DNA of 64,000 nt from positions 580,383-644,382 of the forward strand of contig JAMPBJ010000001.1 of assembly GCA_023666835.1 (NCBI GenBank), read 5' to 3'. Positions 56,802 through 64,000 of this stretch are shown piece by piece. The notes under the pieces were generated by a model. The model ran no database searches. It was given only the letters and a program-made list of their open reading frames with translations, and was not told the DNA's origin. Numbering within the stretch: position 1 is the first letter of the stretch; each line of letters begins with the position of its first letter. A program made the position numbers and the translations under genes. Source of the stretch: Bacteroides sp. GTDB taxonomy: Bacteria; Bacteroidota; Bacteroidia; Bacteroidales; Muribaculaceae.

Positions 56802-57477
56802 AGGCGGCAGATGTTTGCGACGAGTCGTGGCCTTCGATCATGCGGAGGCGGCGCACAAGCGTCAGTGTGATGGGGAGTATGAGTATTTCGTATGCCGTTT
56901 TAAGCAGTGTCTGGGTCAGGATGAGCGCGCCGATCATCTCCCAGGGGAGCACACCGCCGAAGGCCAGCGGGAAGAAGATGCAGGAGTCGGTGCCTTCGCC
57001 CCAAAGTGTCGAGATGATGGCGCGGAGCGAGAAGCCTCGCAGCCCCTCGCGACCGGCTTTCATGCGGCTCATCACGTAGGCGTTGACCATCGAACCGCTG
57101 ACGAAGGCAGTGAAACTGGCCACCAGTATGCGGGGCACGGCACCGAATATCAGCTGCATGGCCTCCTGGCCGTGCCACTGTTCGTCGCCGGGTATCCAGA
57201 GCCCCAGCTGCAGCAACAGACACACCAGCAGGTTCATGGCAAAACCGAGCCATATCACCATGCGGGCGCGGCGGAAGCCGTAGATTTCTACAATGCAGTC
57301 GCTGATGATGTAGGAGATCGGAAATACGATGACACCGGCTGTCAGTCGCAGACTGCCGATGCTGAAGGTCTTGATCTCCATGATGTTTGACACGATCAGG
57401 CAAACGCAAAACACCACCGTCAGCACCACAAAAGTGGTGGAGTGCGGCGTAGTGTGTTTAGAAATTGATTTATCCAT
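56791..57477 (-). CDS. yhhQ: queuosine precursor transporter (YhhQ/VUT family)
   Basis: A 228-residue inner-membrane protein with six hydrophobic helices. It carries the VUT1/YhhQ landmarks SNIMEIKTFSIG, the FPISYIISDCIVEIYGFRRAR segment and WGEGTDSCIFFPLAF. E. coli YhhQ imports the queuosine precursors preQ0/preQ1 for tRNA modification. The ATG at 57477 begins the family N-terminus. An upstream ATG at 57558 would overlap the glycosyltransferase. It overlaps yjjG by 11 bp. Confidence 0.9.
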   Translation of the reverse strand: MDKSISKHTTPHSTTFVVLTVVFCVCLIVSNIMEIKTFSIGSLRLTAGVIVFPISYIISDCIVEIYGFRRARMVIWLGFAMNLLVCLLLQLGLWIPGDEQWHGQEAMQLIFGAVPRILVASFTAFVSGSMVNAYVMSRMKAGREGLRGFSLRAIISTLWGEGTDSCIFFPLAFGGVLPWEMIGALILTQTLLKTAYEILILPITLTLVRRLRMIEGHDSSQTSAAYEL

Positions 57478-57520
57478 TGTTCTTGTTTTTAACGAGGTAG
57501 CAAGCACTCGGTGTGGTTCG

Positions 57521-58600
57521 TTACAGTGAATTGTAGATATCGGCCGTTCGGCGGGCAATGTCGTCCCAGTCGTAGGCCGTCAGATCGTAGACGGGGTGTT
57601 CGTGCTTGCGCAGAGTGCGGTCAATTGCCTCGGCCATGGTCGACGGGTCGTCGTGACGGCAGTAGTGGTCGTCGGGCAGCTCGATGATGTGTGCGGCGGG
57701 GATGTCGGTACTGACCACGGGCAGATTGTGCGACATGGCTTCGAGGAGCACCATGGGGAACCCCTCGTTGTGCGATGACAGTACGTAGAGCGCCGCATGG
57801 GTGTAGAGCTGAGCCAGATCCGAACCGGTGGTGTAGCCGGTGAAGATGGTGCGACCTTTCAGATCGAGGCTCTTGAGATACTCCAGATAGGCCGGGTTGT
57901 GGTCCGATGCTCCGGCGATGACCAGCTGTCGCGCCTCCGAAGATGCATTGACGGCCTTGATCAGATTATCGAAGCCCTTTTCGGGCGTGAGGCGCCCTAC
58001 GGCGAGCACATATGCGCCCGGAGCGATGCCGTGGCGATCGAGAAAGTCGGTGTCGTGGCAGAAGCCCAATGGGTTGATGCCGTTGGGCACGGCGGTCGAC
58101 TTGTCGAGGATCTTGCGGGGATACTTGGCACGCTGCACGGGGCTGACGAATATGATATGATTGGCAAATCCGAGTGACAGCTTTTCCGACAGGCGTAGGA
58201 TCAACTTCGACATGGCGTTCCACTTGTCGTGCTCGTAGTTGGGGCTGTGGTATGTGAGAACCACCTTCGAACCCATCAGGCGTATGAGCGGGGTGAACAT
58301 TCCCGGTCCGATGTTGTGGATGTTGACGATGTCGGCATGGTGGGTGAGCAGGTGGAGGGTGGAGCGGAGCGTGTGCCACACGGTTTCAAATCCGCCTATG
58401 CGCGTCGAGCCGAGGTCGACGAATGTGATTCCATCGATGTCGGCATGGGAGCCGTCGGTCAGATATGGGGTGCGGCGATAGACGCGGCAGTCGAATTCGG
58501 CTGCCAGGCGCGGTATGAGCTGTTCGCAGTGGCTTTCAACGCCTCCCTGCACTCCGGGGAAACCGCGGATGCCTATGATGGCCAGTCGTTTCCTGCTCAT
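57521..58600 (-). CDS. GT4-family glycosyltransferase
   Basis: A 359-residue GT-B glycosyltransferase. The N-terminal fold starts LAIIGIRGFPGVQGGVESHCE. The C-terminal nucleotide-sugar domain has VGRLTPEKGFDNLIKAV and the EX7E-type SSHNEGFPMVLLEAMSHNLPV. The RGFPGVQGGVE start resembles rhamnosyl/DUF1972-type GT4 enzymes that build capsule or O-antigen repeat units. The ATG at 58600 overlaps the stop of the radical SAM gene (TGATG), so translation is coupled. An in-frame upstream ATG at 58657 lies inside that gene. The donor sugar is unknown. Confidence 0.9.
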   Translation of the reverse strand: MSRKRLAIIGIRGFPGVQGGVESHCEQLIPRLAAEFDCRVYRRTPYLTDGSHADIDGITFVDLGSTRIGGFETVWHTLRSTLHLLTHHADIVNIHNIGPGMFTPLIRLMGSKVVLTYHSPNYEHDKWNAMSKLILRLSEKLSLGFANHIIFVSPVQRAKYPRKILDKSTAVPNGINPLGFCHDTDFLDRHGIAPGAYVLAVGRLTPEKGFDNLIKAVNASSEARQLVIAGASDHNPAYLEYLKSLDLKGRTIFTGYTTGSDLAQLYTHAALYVLSSHNEGFPMVLLEAMSHNLPVVSTDIPAAHIIELPDDHYCRHDDPSTMAEAIDRTLRKHEHPVYDLTAYDWDDIARRTADIYNSL

Positions 58601-59607
58601 CAATCCCAGCAGATGTCCTTGCCGCGGCTGATGCGCCATTTGTTTTTCAGGATCCACTTGATGGGGATCCAGGGGCGACGCTTCATGTCGTGGCGTTCGG
58701 TGACGATGAATGCACAGTTGCGCTTGCAGGCTTTCACCTTTTCGAGAGCCTCTTTAGCCTTGTCGGAAGCCATGATCTCTTCAAACGGCTGCTCCTTGAT
58801 GTTGCCAATGATCCACTCTTCGCCCGAACCGTTGCAGGGCGACACGTTGCCCCACGGATCGATGAAGAAGAAGTCGGTCAGCGCACCGCAGGCGGGGCGG
58901 TAGCCGCTCTCGTCTCCTCGTAGACGGCGGTGGATCGAGCGGTTGAAGAATGCACGGCCGTAGTCTTTCAAGCGGTTCTTCAAGCCGCGACGCTTCGACG
59001 TCAGCAGTGCTTTGACGAAGAGTTCGTGCTGGGCCAGAGCGTCTTCGCTGACGATCTGGTTGTCGTCCTTATGGAAATACCATGAATTGTGCACGGTGGA
59101 GTTGCCGAGCTCCACGCCCAAAGCGGCGCAGAGTTCGTAGAGGTGCACCAGATCCTTGTAGTTATCGGGCGAGATCACTACGGAGAAACCGATGTTTTTG
59201 CACTTCGTTTTCTTCAGCTCAAGCATAGTGCGCAAAGCATGGTCGAAGCCGTTGACCAGGCCACGCTTCGAGTCGTTGATCTTGGGCAGTCCCTCCACGC
59301 TGACGCGAATCAGGATGTTGGGATATTTGTTGGCTATTTCAACTATTTTTTCAGTGTTGTAGCCGTTGGTTGAAAGCTCCAGCAGTGAAGCCTTAGGATA
59401 TAGTATTTCGAAAATTTTGTCGATATCTTTTCGAATGGTGGCCTCGCCACCGGTGATGTTTATGCGCAGTCCGGCAGGGAGTTTAGCGTAGTATTCCGGA
59501 TCGATTTCCTCTTCAGCTTTGGTGGGAAACTTCCAAATATTACACATATTACACTTCGCGTTGCAGCGAAATGTAGTGATAAGACTGCCTTGAACGATAT
59601 TCTTCAT
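58600..59607 (-). CDS. radical SAM protein with C-terminal auxiliary cysteines
   Basis: A 335-residue cytoplasmic radical SAM enzyme. The cluster motif is CNAKCNMC at residues 15-22, followed by the GGEA-type loop (NITGGEATIRKD). C-terminal cysteines (YRPACGALTDFFFIDPWGNVSPCNG and CKRNC, cited as separate parts) suggest a SPASM/twitch auxiliary cluster. It opens the operon radical SAM - GT4 - YhhQ - YjjG - acyltransferase. Radical SAM enzymes in glycan clusters may modify sugars or lipid carriers, but no substrate is evident. A -7 box lies 24 bp upstream. Confidence 0.88.
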   Translation of the reverse strand: MKNIVQGSLITTFRCNAKCNMCNIWKFPTKAEEEIDPEYYAKLPAGLRINITGGEATIRKDIDKIFEILYPKASLLELSTNGYNTEKIVEIANKYPNILIRVSVEGLPKINDSKRGLVNGFDHALRTMLELKKTKCKNIGFSVVISPDNYKDLVHLYELCAALGVELGNSTVHNSWYFHKDDNQIVSEDALAQHELFVKALLTSKRRGLKNRLKDYGRAFFNRSIHRRLRGDESGYRPACGALTDFFFIDPWGNVSPCNGSGEEWIIGNIKEQPFEEIMASDKAKEALEKVKACKRNCAFIVTERHDMKRRPWIPIKWILKNKWRISRGKDICWD

Positions 59608-59630
59608 GACTTTACGGTGGATTTAAAATG

Positions 59631-59638
59631 CAAAGATA
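59631..59638 (-). promoter_or_regulatory. -7 box of the radical SAM operon
   Basis: TATCTTTG on the minus strand fits TAnnTTTG, 24 bp before the ATG at 59607. It separates the two glycan transcription units. The 216-bp gap 59608-59823 otherwise contains nothing recognised. Confidence 0.55.
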
Positions 59639-59823
59639 TTGAAAACTATGATAGACGACAATAGTTGTTGGCAATTTAACCATAAAATTTCTCAAGGAAT
59701 CGCCTTAATAGGTTGATTTTGTCGATGATTATGTCCTTAAACGCATTTCTGTTATCAGACGAAGATTCTTCGTTTACATATTTTTACAATTGGCTATTGG
59801 TTCGCATCTCTAACTAAGAAGTG

Positions 59824-60130
59824 CTATTTTGATTTTGCCAGAAATGATTTTAAGAAATATATAATGTTGGGTGATATCTTTATGCCTTTACAGGCCAATG
59901 TCAATATCTTTATAATGTGGTTTGATTGTCGACTCTTTTTAATGTTTTGTTTATAATTCTTGACTAATTCTTTTAGTTCCTTTCGTGAATAGATGTCTTT
60001 AATGTAAGCCCAGTAGAGAACGATAGTGACTAAATCTGAAAAATATTGATCATTAATCGTAGCGAACGTGGTGTGGGCGTATTGAAGCCACTGATCGATT
60101 TGCCATTTTTGGTTGTCGATATCACGCTTA
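59824..60130 (-). pseudogene. out-of-frame 3' part of the phase-variable GT2 gene
   Basis: Immediately after the G10 tract the current frame stops at TAA. If one G is removed, the frame runs on from AAG CGT GAT for 101 more codons without a stop, to TAG at 59826-59824. The translated segment (KRDIDNQKWQIDQWLQYAH at its start) looks like the C-terminal part of a Bacteroidales GT2 enzyme, with Trp, Tyr and Lys-rich helices. It gives a full length of 323 residues, normal for the family. It is therefore the silent remainder of the gene at 60128-60796. Confidence 0.85.
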
Positions 60131-60796
60131 CCCCCCCCCCTTATTGATTCTCAGAGAGTTAGGGTTGCTGTGCTGGTCGTAATGATAAAATTGCTTCGGT
60201 AGATAATGGACGTTCTTAGAATACATACCTACCTTAAGCATAATCATCAGATCCTCGCACATGTTGACGCCCTCAATCGTGTTTATATTGTTTTCAGTCA
60301 GAATAGACCGTTTTATGAGTTTATTCCATAAGTAACCATGCATGTTGCCCATCATCAATGAATCGGTTAGTGAGCTGACATTGGTTTTTAAATTATAGGA
60401 AAAAGCTTCACTCCGATTCTGGTATTCGTTGATGAAATCGCATATTACAACATCGGAGTTATTGACAATGGCAAAATTGTACATCGACTCGATCATGTCC
60501 AAATCAATCCAGTCATCGGGGTCAACGGAAATGATATAATCGCCTGTGGCAATGTTGATGGCGTGATTTCGGGCTGATGCTACTCCTTGATTGGTAGTGT
60601 GGTTGATAATCCGGATATTTCGACCACTATATTTGTGTGATACTCTGTTAAGAATATCCATGCTTGTGTCTGGGCTGGCGTCATTGACAAAGATATATTC
60701 TATGTCAGTGAACGTTTGCTGAAATAAAGTGTCGAGACACCTCTCGAAGTAATCTTCAGCTTTGTAAACTGCTATTATGATGGATACTTTAGGCAT
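60128..60796 (-). CDS. GT2-family glycosyltransferase, truncated by a G10 tract
   Basis: A GT-A glycosyltransferase. The start VSIIIAVYKAEDYFERCLDTLF, the DASPD motif and the DxD-type metal site in ISVDPDDW are all intact, so the catalytic core is present. In this sequence translation ends after 222 residues in three Gly encoded by the G10 tract. Removing one G restores a 323-residue enzyme ending at 59824. The gene overlaps the GT4 gene upstream by 8 bp, in the Wzz - GT4 - GT2 unit. The truncated form probably lacks acceptor or membrane contacts and may be inactive. Confidence 0.9.
   Translation of the reverse strand: MPKVSIIIAVYKAEDYFERCLDTLFQQTFTDIEYIFVNDASPDTSMDILNRVSHKYSGRNIRIINHTTNQGVASARNHAINIATGDYIISVDPDDWIDLDMIESMYNFAIVNNSDVVICDFINEYQNRSEAFSYNLKTNVSSLTDSLMMGNMHGYLWNKLIKRSILTENNINTIEGVNMCEDLMIMLKVGMYSKNVHYLPKQFYHYDQHSNPNSLRINKGGG
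60131..60140. repeat. G10 homopolymer tract inside the GT2 gene
   Basis: Ten C on the plus strand, G10 on the coding strand, sit at residue 219-222 of the GT2 gene. G10 leads to an immediate TAA stop, while G9 (or any length three less) opens the frame for 101 more residues. This is the hallmark of a slipped-strand contingency switch, although a homopolymer miscount in sequencing would look the same. Confidence 0.9.
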
Positions 60797-61895
60797 TGTT
60801 GGAGTTGTAAATTTTAATCAATCGGTCGGCACATCCTTTGTTTGAGAAAAGACTGCTGTGGCTGATGCAGTTGTTATGGTTCGCTTCATAGTGCTCACTC
60901 ATATTCTGCAATTCTTCCCAATCCCAACCGTCCCTGACGATGCCAAGTGAATATTGGCTGATGAACGTAGCGTTGTTGGGAACGGGATTCGTTAGAACCG
61001 GAGTCCCGTTGACGATGGATTCGGGGATGGTCACCATATTGTTGTCTTGCTGGGTGTCGATAAGCATGGCCTTTGCTTTGCGCCATATAGAGGCAATCTC
61101 ATCATGGTTCATAAAGCCGAGAAACTCCACGTTGTCACCTACACATGTGTCAGCTGCGAGCTTTTTTAGCGATTCCATTTCCGGCCCTTCCCCTACGATC
61201 TTCAGTCTGAATTCGCGTTTGCCGGTATTTTTTATGAATCGAGCAAATTTTTCGATTATGCGATCTATGCGTTTGCGATGGACAAGCATCGAAACCACAA
61301 CAAAATAATCGGCTGACTCATCGGAAGGATAGAATCTTTCGCTGTCCGAGCCATGTCCTACAATCTGATCAGAGATGTTTCTCAAATATCGCTTGATGAA
61401 TGATTTTGCATTCTCTGATTGACATACGATTGGAATATTGCGGATGAAACACGGTGCTATGATGTTGTACCATATTTTGGCCGGAACGCCGCCCATCATG
61501 TGTTGTAAAAATGCCATTTCTTGCCAGATGAGCATTTTGTCTCGGCATCGGCGCGCGGCTATGATAGAGGGAAAAGAAAATACATCGACCGACAAAACCA
61601 TATCGAAATCATCGCCATGTTGTTTCAGATATTTCCCTAACCCTTTGGGGAGTGGCAAGAGATGAGGTTTGAATATGCGTGGAAGGCGAGACTTAAAATA
61701 TTTGACTTCGAAGTTAAGGTCGTTTTCTTCCTCTGTCGGTTTAAAATCATCTGAAGCGGCCAACGTCACTTCATGTCCTTGACTCACAAATCCTCTGGCC
61801 ATGGTGTGGATCATTGTGTCGCGGTTCGATTTGCGACGAATGATTTTGCCATCTATAGCCGTAGAGAGTATGAAGTTAAGGATCAATATGCGCAT
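60789..61895 (-). CDS. GT4-family glycosyltransferase
   Basis: A 368-residue GT-B glycosyltransferase. The N-terminal domain has a Gly-poor start (ILILNFILSTAIDGKIIRRK), and the C-terminal domain has the donor region VSMLVHRKRIDRIIEKFARF, VGEGPEMESLKKLA and VEFLGFMNHDEIASIWRKAKAM. The usual second Glu of EX7E appears in MVTIPESIVNGTPVL. I chose the ATG at 61895, 20 bp after the Wzz stop, over an upstream ATG at 61925 inside the Wzz gene. The region is AT-rich, as is common in glycan clusters acquired by transfer. The donor sugar is unknown. Confidence 0.88.
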   Translation of the reverse strand: MRILILNFILSTAIDGKIIRRKSNRDTMIHTMARGFVSQGHEVTLAASDDFKPTEEENDLNFEVKYFKSRLPRIFKPHLLPLPKGLGKYLKQHGDDFDMVLSVDVFSFPSIIAARRCRDKMLIWQEMAFLQHMMGGVPAKIWYNIIAPCFIRNIPIVCQSENAKSFIKRYLRNISDQIVGHGSDSERFYPSDESADYFVVVSMLVHRKRIDRIIEKFARFIKNTGKREFRLKIVGEGPEMESLKKLAADTCVGDNVEFLGFMNHDEIASIWRKAKAMLIDTQQDNNMVTIPESIVNGTPVLTNPVPNNATFISQYSLGIVRDGWDWEELQNMSEHYEANHNNCISHSSLFSNKGCADRLIKIYNSNNA

Positions 61896-61914
61896 ATATG
61901 GTAGGCAGGGTATG

Positions 61915-63945
61915 CTATTTGGCAATTATCGCGTAAACTTTCTGGCAAGATTGTCCCTTGAGAATCTTCTTGAGTTTTGCTCGTTTGATTCTGTTGTATG
62001 GTAAATTGACTACCAGTGCAGAATTCTCATGGTCAACAAGGTTTTCGATGTCAGACACATGTTCGGGATCGGGAACCTCTACCATCACGTAGTCAACGCC
62101 GGCAGTCAGCATTTCTTTGACGCGGGAGGCAAGGTCGACACTGAGTACTTCGGCATTGTTGGCCAGACCCGATATGATTTCAACCGATCTTCCGGTTTCA
62201 GCAAACGAATTGGCCAGAACATTGATCGAATTGCCATTGCCACCGAGTGATGCAAAATAGATTGTATTGACTTTGTTATCGGACATTATCAAAGTTCTCA
62301 TTCGATTCATCTCCGGTGCATCACCATCGTAATTGATTGTATGACCATCGATGTCGATGAAGCCAACATCCATAGGCTGTTTTACCTTTCGGCTAAGTAG
62401 GGTAAAGGCAATGGCAATAGCAATAACCACACACAGGGCGAATACAAACAATACTGCGGGCCAAATGAGTTTTTTAAGTATGCCACCTGCCTTCACTACA
62501 TATGCGTTCTGGAAAACGAAACCGATGTTGGTGGTGGAGTAGAGCTGGAGCACGGAGCTTTCACGCTGGCTGACGAGGAACTGATACAACTGGTTCTGAT
62601 ATTCCTTGTCGCGCATGAGGTTCATGAATTCAAGCTGATAGTCGGGGTACTGGTCGAGACGGCCCTGGGCGTTGTTGGCAAGCGACTGCTGGTGCTGAAC
62701 GTCGGCTTTTGCCTTGGCAATCATCTTTGTGGAGTTTTCGATGATGAGGTTGCGAAGCTCTTCGATTTTTTCGTTCATAAGTTTGAGGGCTTCGTTGTCG
62801 TCAGTGGCTGAGCGACGGAGTTCGCGACGAGCCTGAATAGCTCCATTGAATGCGTTGATGTTGGGGTCGTTGAGACTCTCCATCTGCGGGATGATCACGT
62901 CGTCGTCGAGGCGGTTGCGAAGTATGTTGAGCACGGTCTCATAGTAGGCTATGTTGTAGTTGGCATTCTCGATTTCGCGGCGCGAACCCACGGAGTTCTG
63001 CACGAGCAGTTCGAGTTCGGAGTCGATGCCCATCAGTTCGTTTTCGCGCTGATAATCCGAAACTTCCTTTTCGGCCTGCTGAAGTATTTTAAATGTTTCT
63101 GCCACGCGCTCGTCGTAGTATTTGATGGAGGCTACGGCTGCTTCGTGCAGGCGGTCGAGGCGCTTGGCATTGTATTCGGTCATGATGCCGTCGACGGTCA
63201 CTTTGCCGAGTTCGGCATTGGCGCAGGCGTAGTCCACGTTGATGATGTCGGCCATTTTCGAAGCCACATCAATTGTCGATTCGCGATAAAGCATTGTTGC
63301 TGCGGCATCGTTGCCGGTCACTGCTATGGTCACTTCGCGGTAGGGCGACGATTTGAACTCGTCGGTGGCCATGATCTGATAGTCGCCGTAGGGGGTTTTG
63401 AGCATTGCCGGAAGCACTGCGCCCTTCATTTCGGCGATGGTCTTTTTGAAGAGGCCTTTGAATGCGGTGATGTCAACTTTGCCGTTGTCGAGCAGGTTGA
63501 TGCGCACGCCGAACGATTCTCCCAAGGAGTCGAATTGCTCCACCGGAGCCTCGAGTCGCACCGGAGTGTTTTTGTAGAGCTGGGCTTTCTTGCCTTTGGA
63601 GTCTTTGCCGATGTAGGTGCGGTTGAGGCCGAGTGTACGGACGGTGCGGAGCATCACGTCGTGGCTCTGCATGATCAGCACCTCATTGTCGACGGTCGAA
63701 GCTGAGAAGCCGCCCACGGAGAAGGTCTTCATCATCTGGGCCAGACCGCCGCCACGGTTGTCGGAGTCATAGCCGATTTCGCCGATGAGCATCTGGCCTT
63801 CGATTTCATATTTCGGGAGCGAGCGCACGGCTTTCCAGATGCCCAGGGCGGTGAAAAGCACGATAATGGCCAGAAATACCCACTTGAATTGTTTGATGGT
63901 TCGCCAGAAGCGACGGGTGTCAATTGTGTTTTCTTTCTTCTCCAT
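61915..63945 (-). CDS. Wzz/GumC-like chain-length protein with degenerate BY-kinase domain
   Basis: A 676-residue inner-membrane polysaccharide co-polymerase. The first transmembrane helix (about residues 22-42, WVFLAIIVLFTALGIWKAV) and the second (about 505-530) bracket a large periplasmic coiled-coil region (about 230-470). The C-terminal cytoplasmic part follows the BY-kinase/CapB ATPase fold, but the Walker A reads LGGNGNS near residue 567 instead of GEGKS. The Walker A' Asp is missing, and no tyrosine cluster ends the chain. It should control glycan chain length without kinase activity. It leads the unit Wzz - GT4 - GT2, reading toward lower coordinates from near the window end. Confidence 0.88.
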   Translation of the reverse strand: MEKKENTIDTRRFWRTIKQFKWVFLAIIVLFTALGIWKAVRSLPKYEIEGQMLIGEIGYDSDNRGGGLAQMMKTFSVGGFSASTVDNEVLIMQSHDVMLRTVRTLGLNRTYIGKDSKGKKAQLYKNTPVRLEAPVEQFDSLGESFGVRINLLDNGKVDITAFKGLFKKTIAEMKGAVLPAMLKTPYGDYQIMATDEFKSSPYREVTIAVTGNDAAATMLYRESTIDVASKMADIINVDYACANAELGKVTVDGIMTEYNAKRLDRLHEAAVASIKYYDERVAETFKILQQAEKEVSDYQRENELMGIDSELELLVQNSVGSRREIENANYNIAYYETVLNILRNRLDDDVIIPQMESLNDPNINAFNGAIQARRELRRSATDDNEALKLMNEKIEELRNLIIENSTKMIAKAKADVQHQQSLANNAQGRLDQYPDYQLEFMNLMRDKEYQNQLYQFLVSQRESSVLQLYSTTNIGFVFQNAYVVKAGGILKKLIWPAVLFVFALCVVIAIAIAFTLLSRKVKQPMDVGFIDIDGHTINYDGDAPEMNRMRTLIMSDNKVNTIYFASLGGNGNSINVLANSFAETGRSVEIISGLANNAEVLSVDLASRVKEMLTAGVDYVMVEVPDPEHVSDIENLVDHENSALVVNLPYNRIKRAKLKKILKGQSCQKVYAIIAK

Positions 63946-64000
63946 GTTTTATGTTATATTTTTTTTAATTTCAATACTTTTTGTTGTTCGACAATATCAG

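Overview
The window looks like chromosomal DNA from a Bacteroidales gut bacterium, most likely a Muribaculaceae (S24-7) relative. The evidence is SusC/SusD pairs, many surface lipoproteins with acidic residues just after the lipobox cysteine, a TamL-type BamA protein, an AspT-type transporter with paired RCK domains, and repeated TAnnTTTG -7 boxes (the Bacteroidetes promoter element) about 17-30 nt upstream of starts. The genus assignment is an inference.

Layout. 0-10 kb: tRNA-Phe, ogt, then a minus-strand nutrient-uptake locus (TonB-dependent receptor, DUF4876 lipoprotein, DUF6850 barrel) followed by an M16 zinc protease behind a MITE-like element. 10-14.4 kb: asnS, a pseudouridine synthase with a long Asn/Gly repeat tail, and purB. 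14.4-25 kb: a polysaccharide utilisation locus (SusC, SusD, inactive GH18-like lipoprotein, DUF1735-LamG lipoprotein, active endo-beta-N-acetylglucosaminidase-like GH18, repeat lipoprotein). Its make-up resembles the N-glycan (high-mannose) loci of Bacteroides. 25-32.5 kb: a small barrel protein, an esterase, mtnN-luxS (activated methyl cycle), an AlbA_2 protein, an MsbA-like exporter and lpxB.

32.6-41.3 kb is a defence island on one strand, abutting tRNA-Arg(UCU). It holds an overlapping methyltransferase/HNH restriction pair, then a four-gene operon DUF6361 - PLD nuclease - SNF2-type helicase - stand-alone HIRAN protein. I cannot match this operon to a named defence system, and it is the best candidate for an undescribed one. 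A second defence-like gene (PLD-DEAD helicase-DUF3427, 48.1-51.2 kb) sits between two arrays of a 9-bp GTCNGACNN repeat.

41.4-54.9 kb is mostly housekeeping: dapA, trxA, transporter, tamL, phosphatase, slyD, LMW-PTP, rng, a tiny basic protein and HU. 55-64 kb is a surface-polysaccharide cluster in two minus-strand units: a Wzz-like chain-length protein with GT4 and GT2, then radical SAM, GT4, YhhQ, YjjG and acyltransferase. Two genes carry long homopolymers that decide their reading frame. A G10 tract truncates the GT2 at 222 residues, where G9 would give 323. A G9/T9 tract separates the acyltransferase from its upstream ATG, where one base less would join them. This points to slipped-strand phase variation of the surface glycan.
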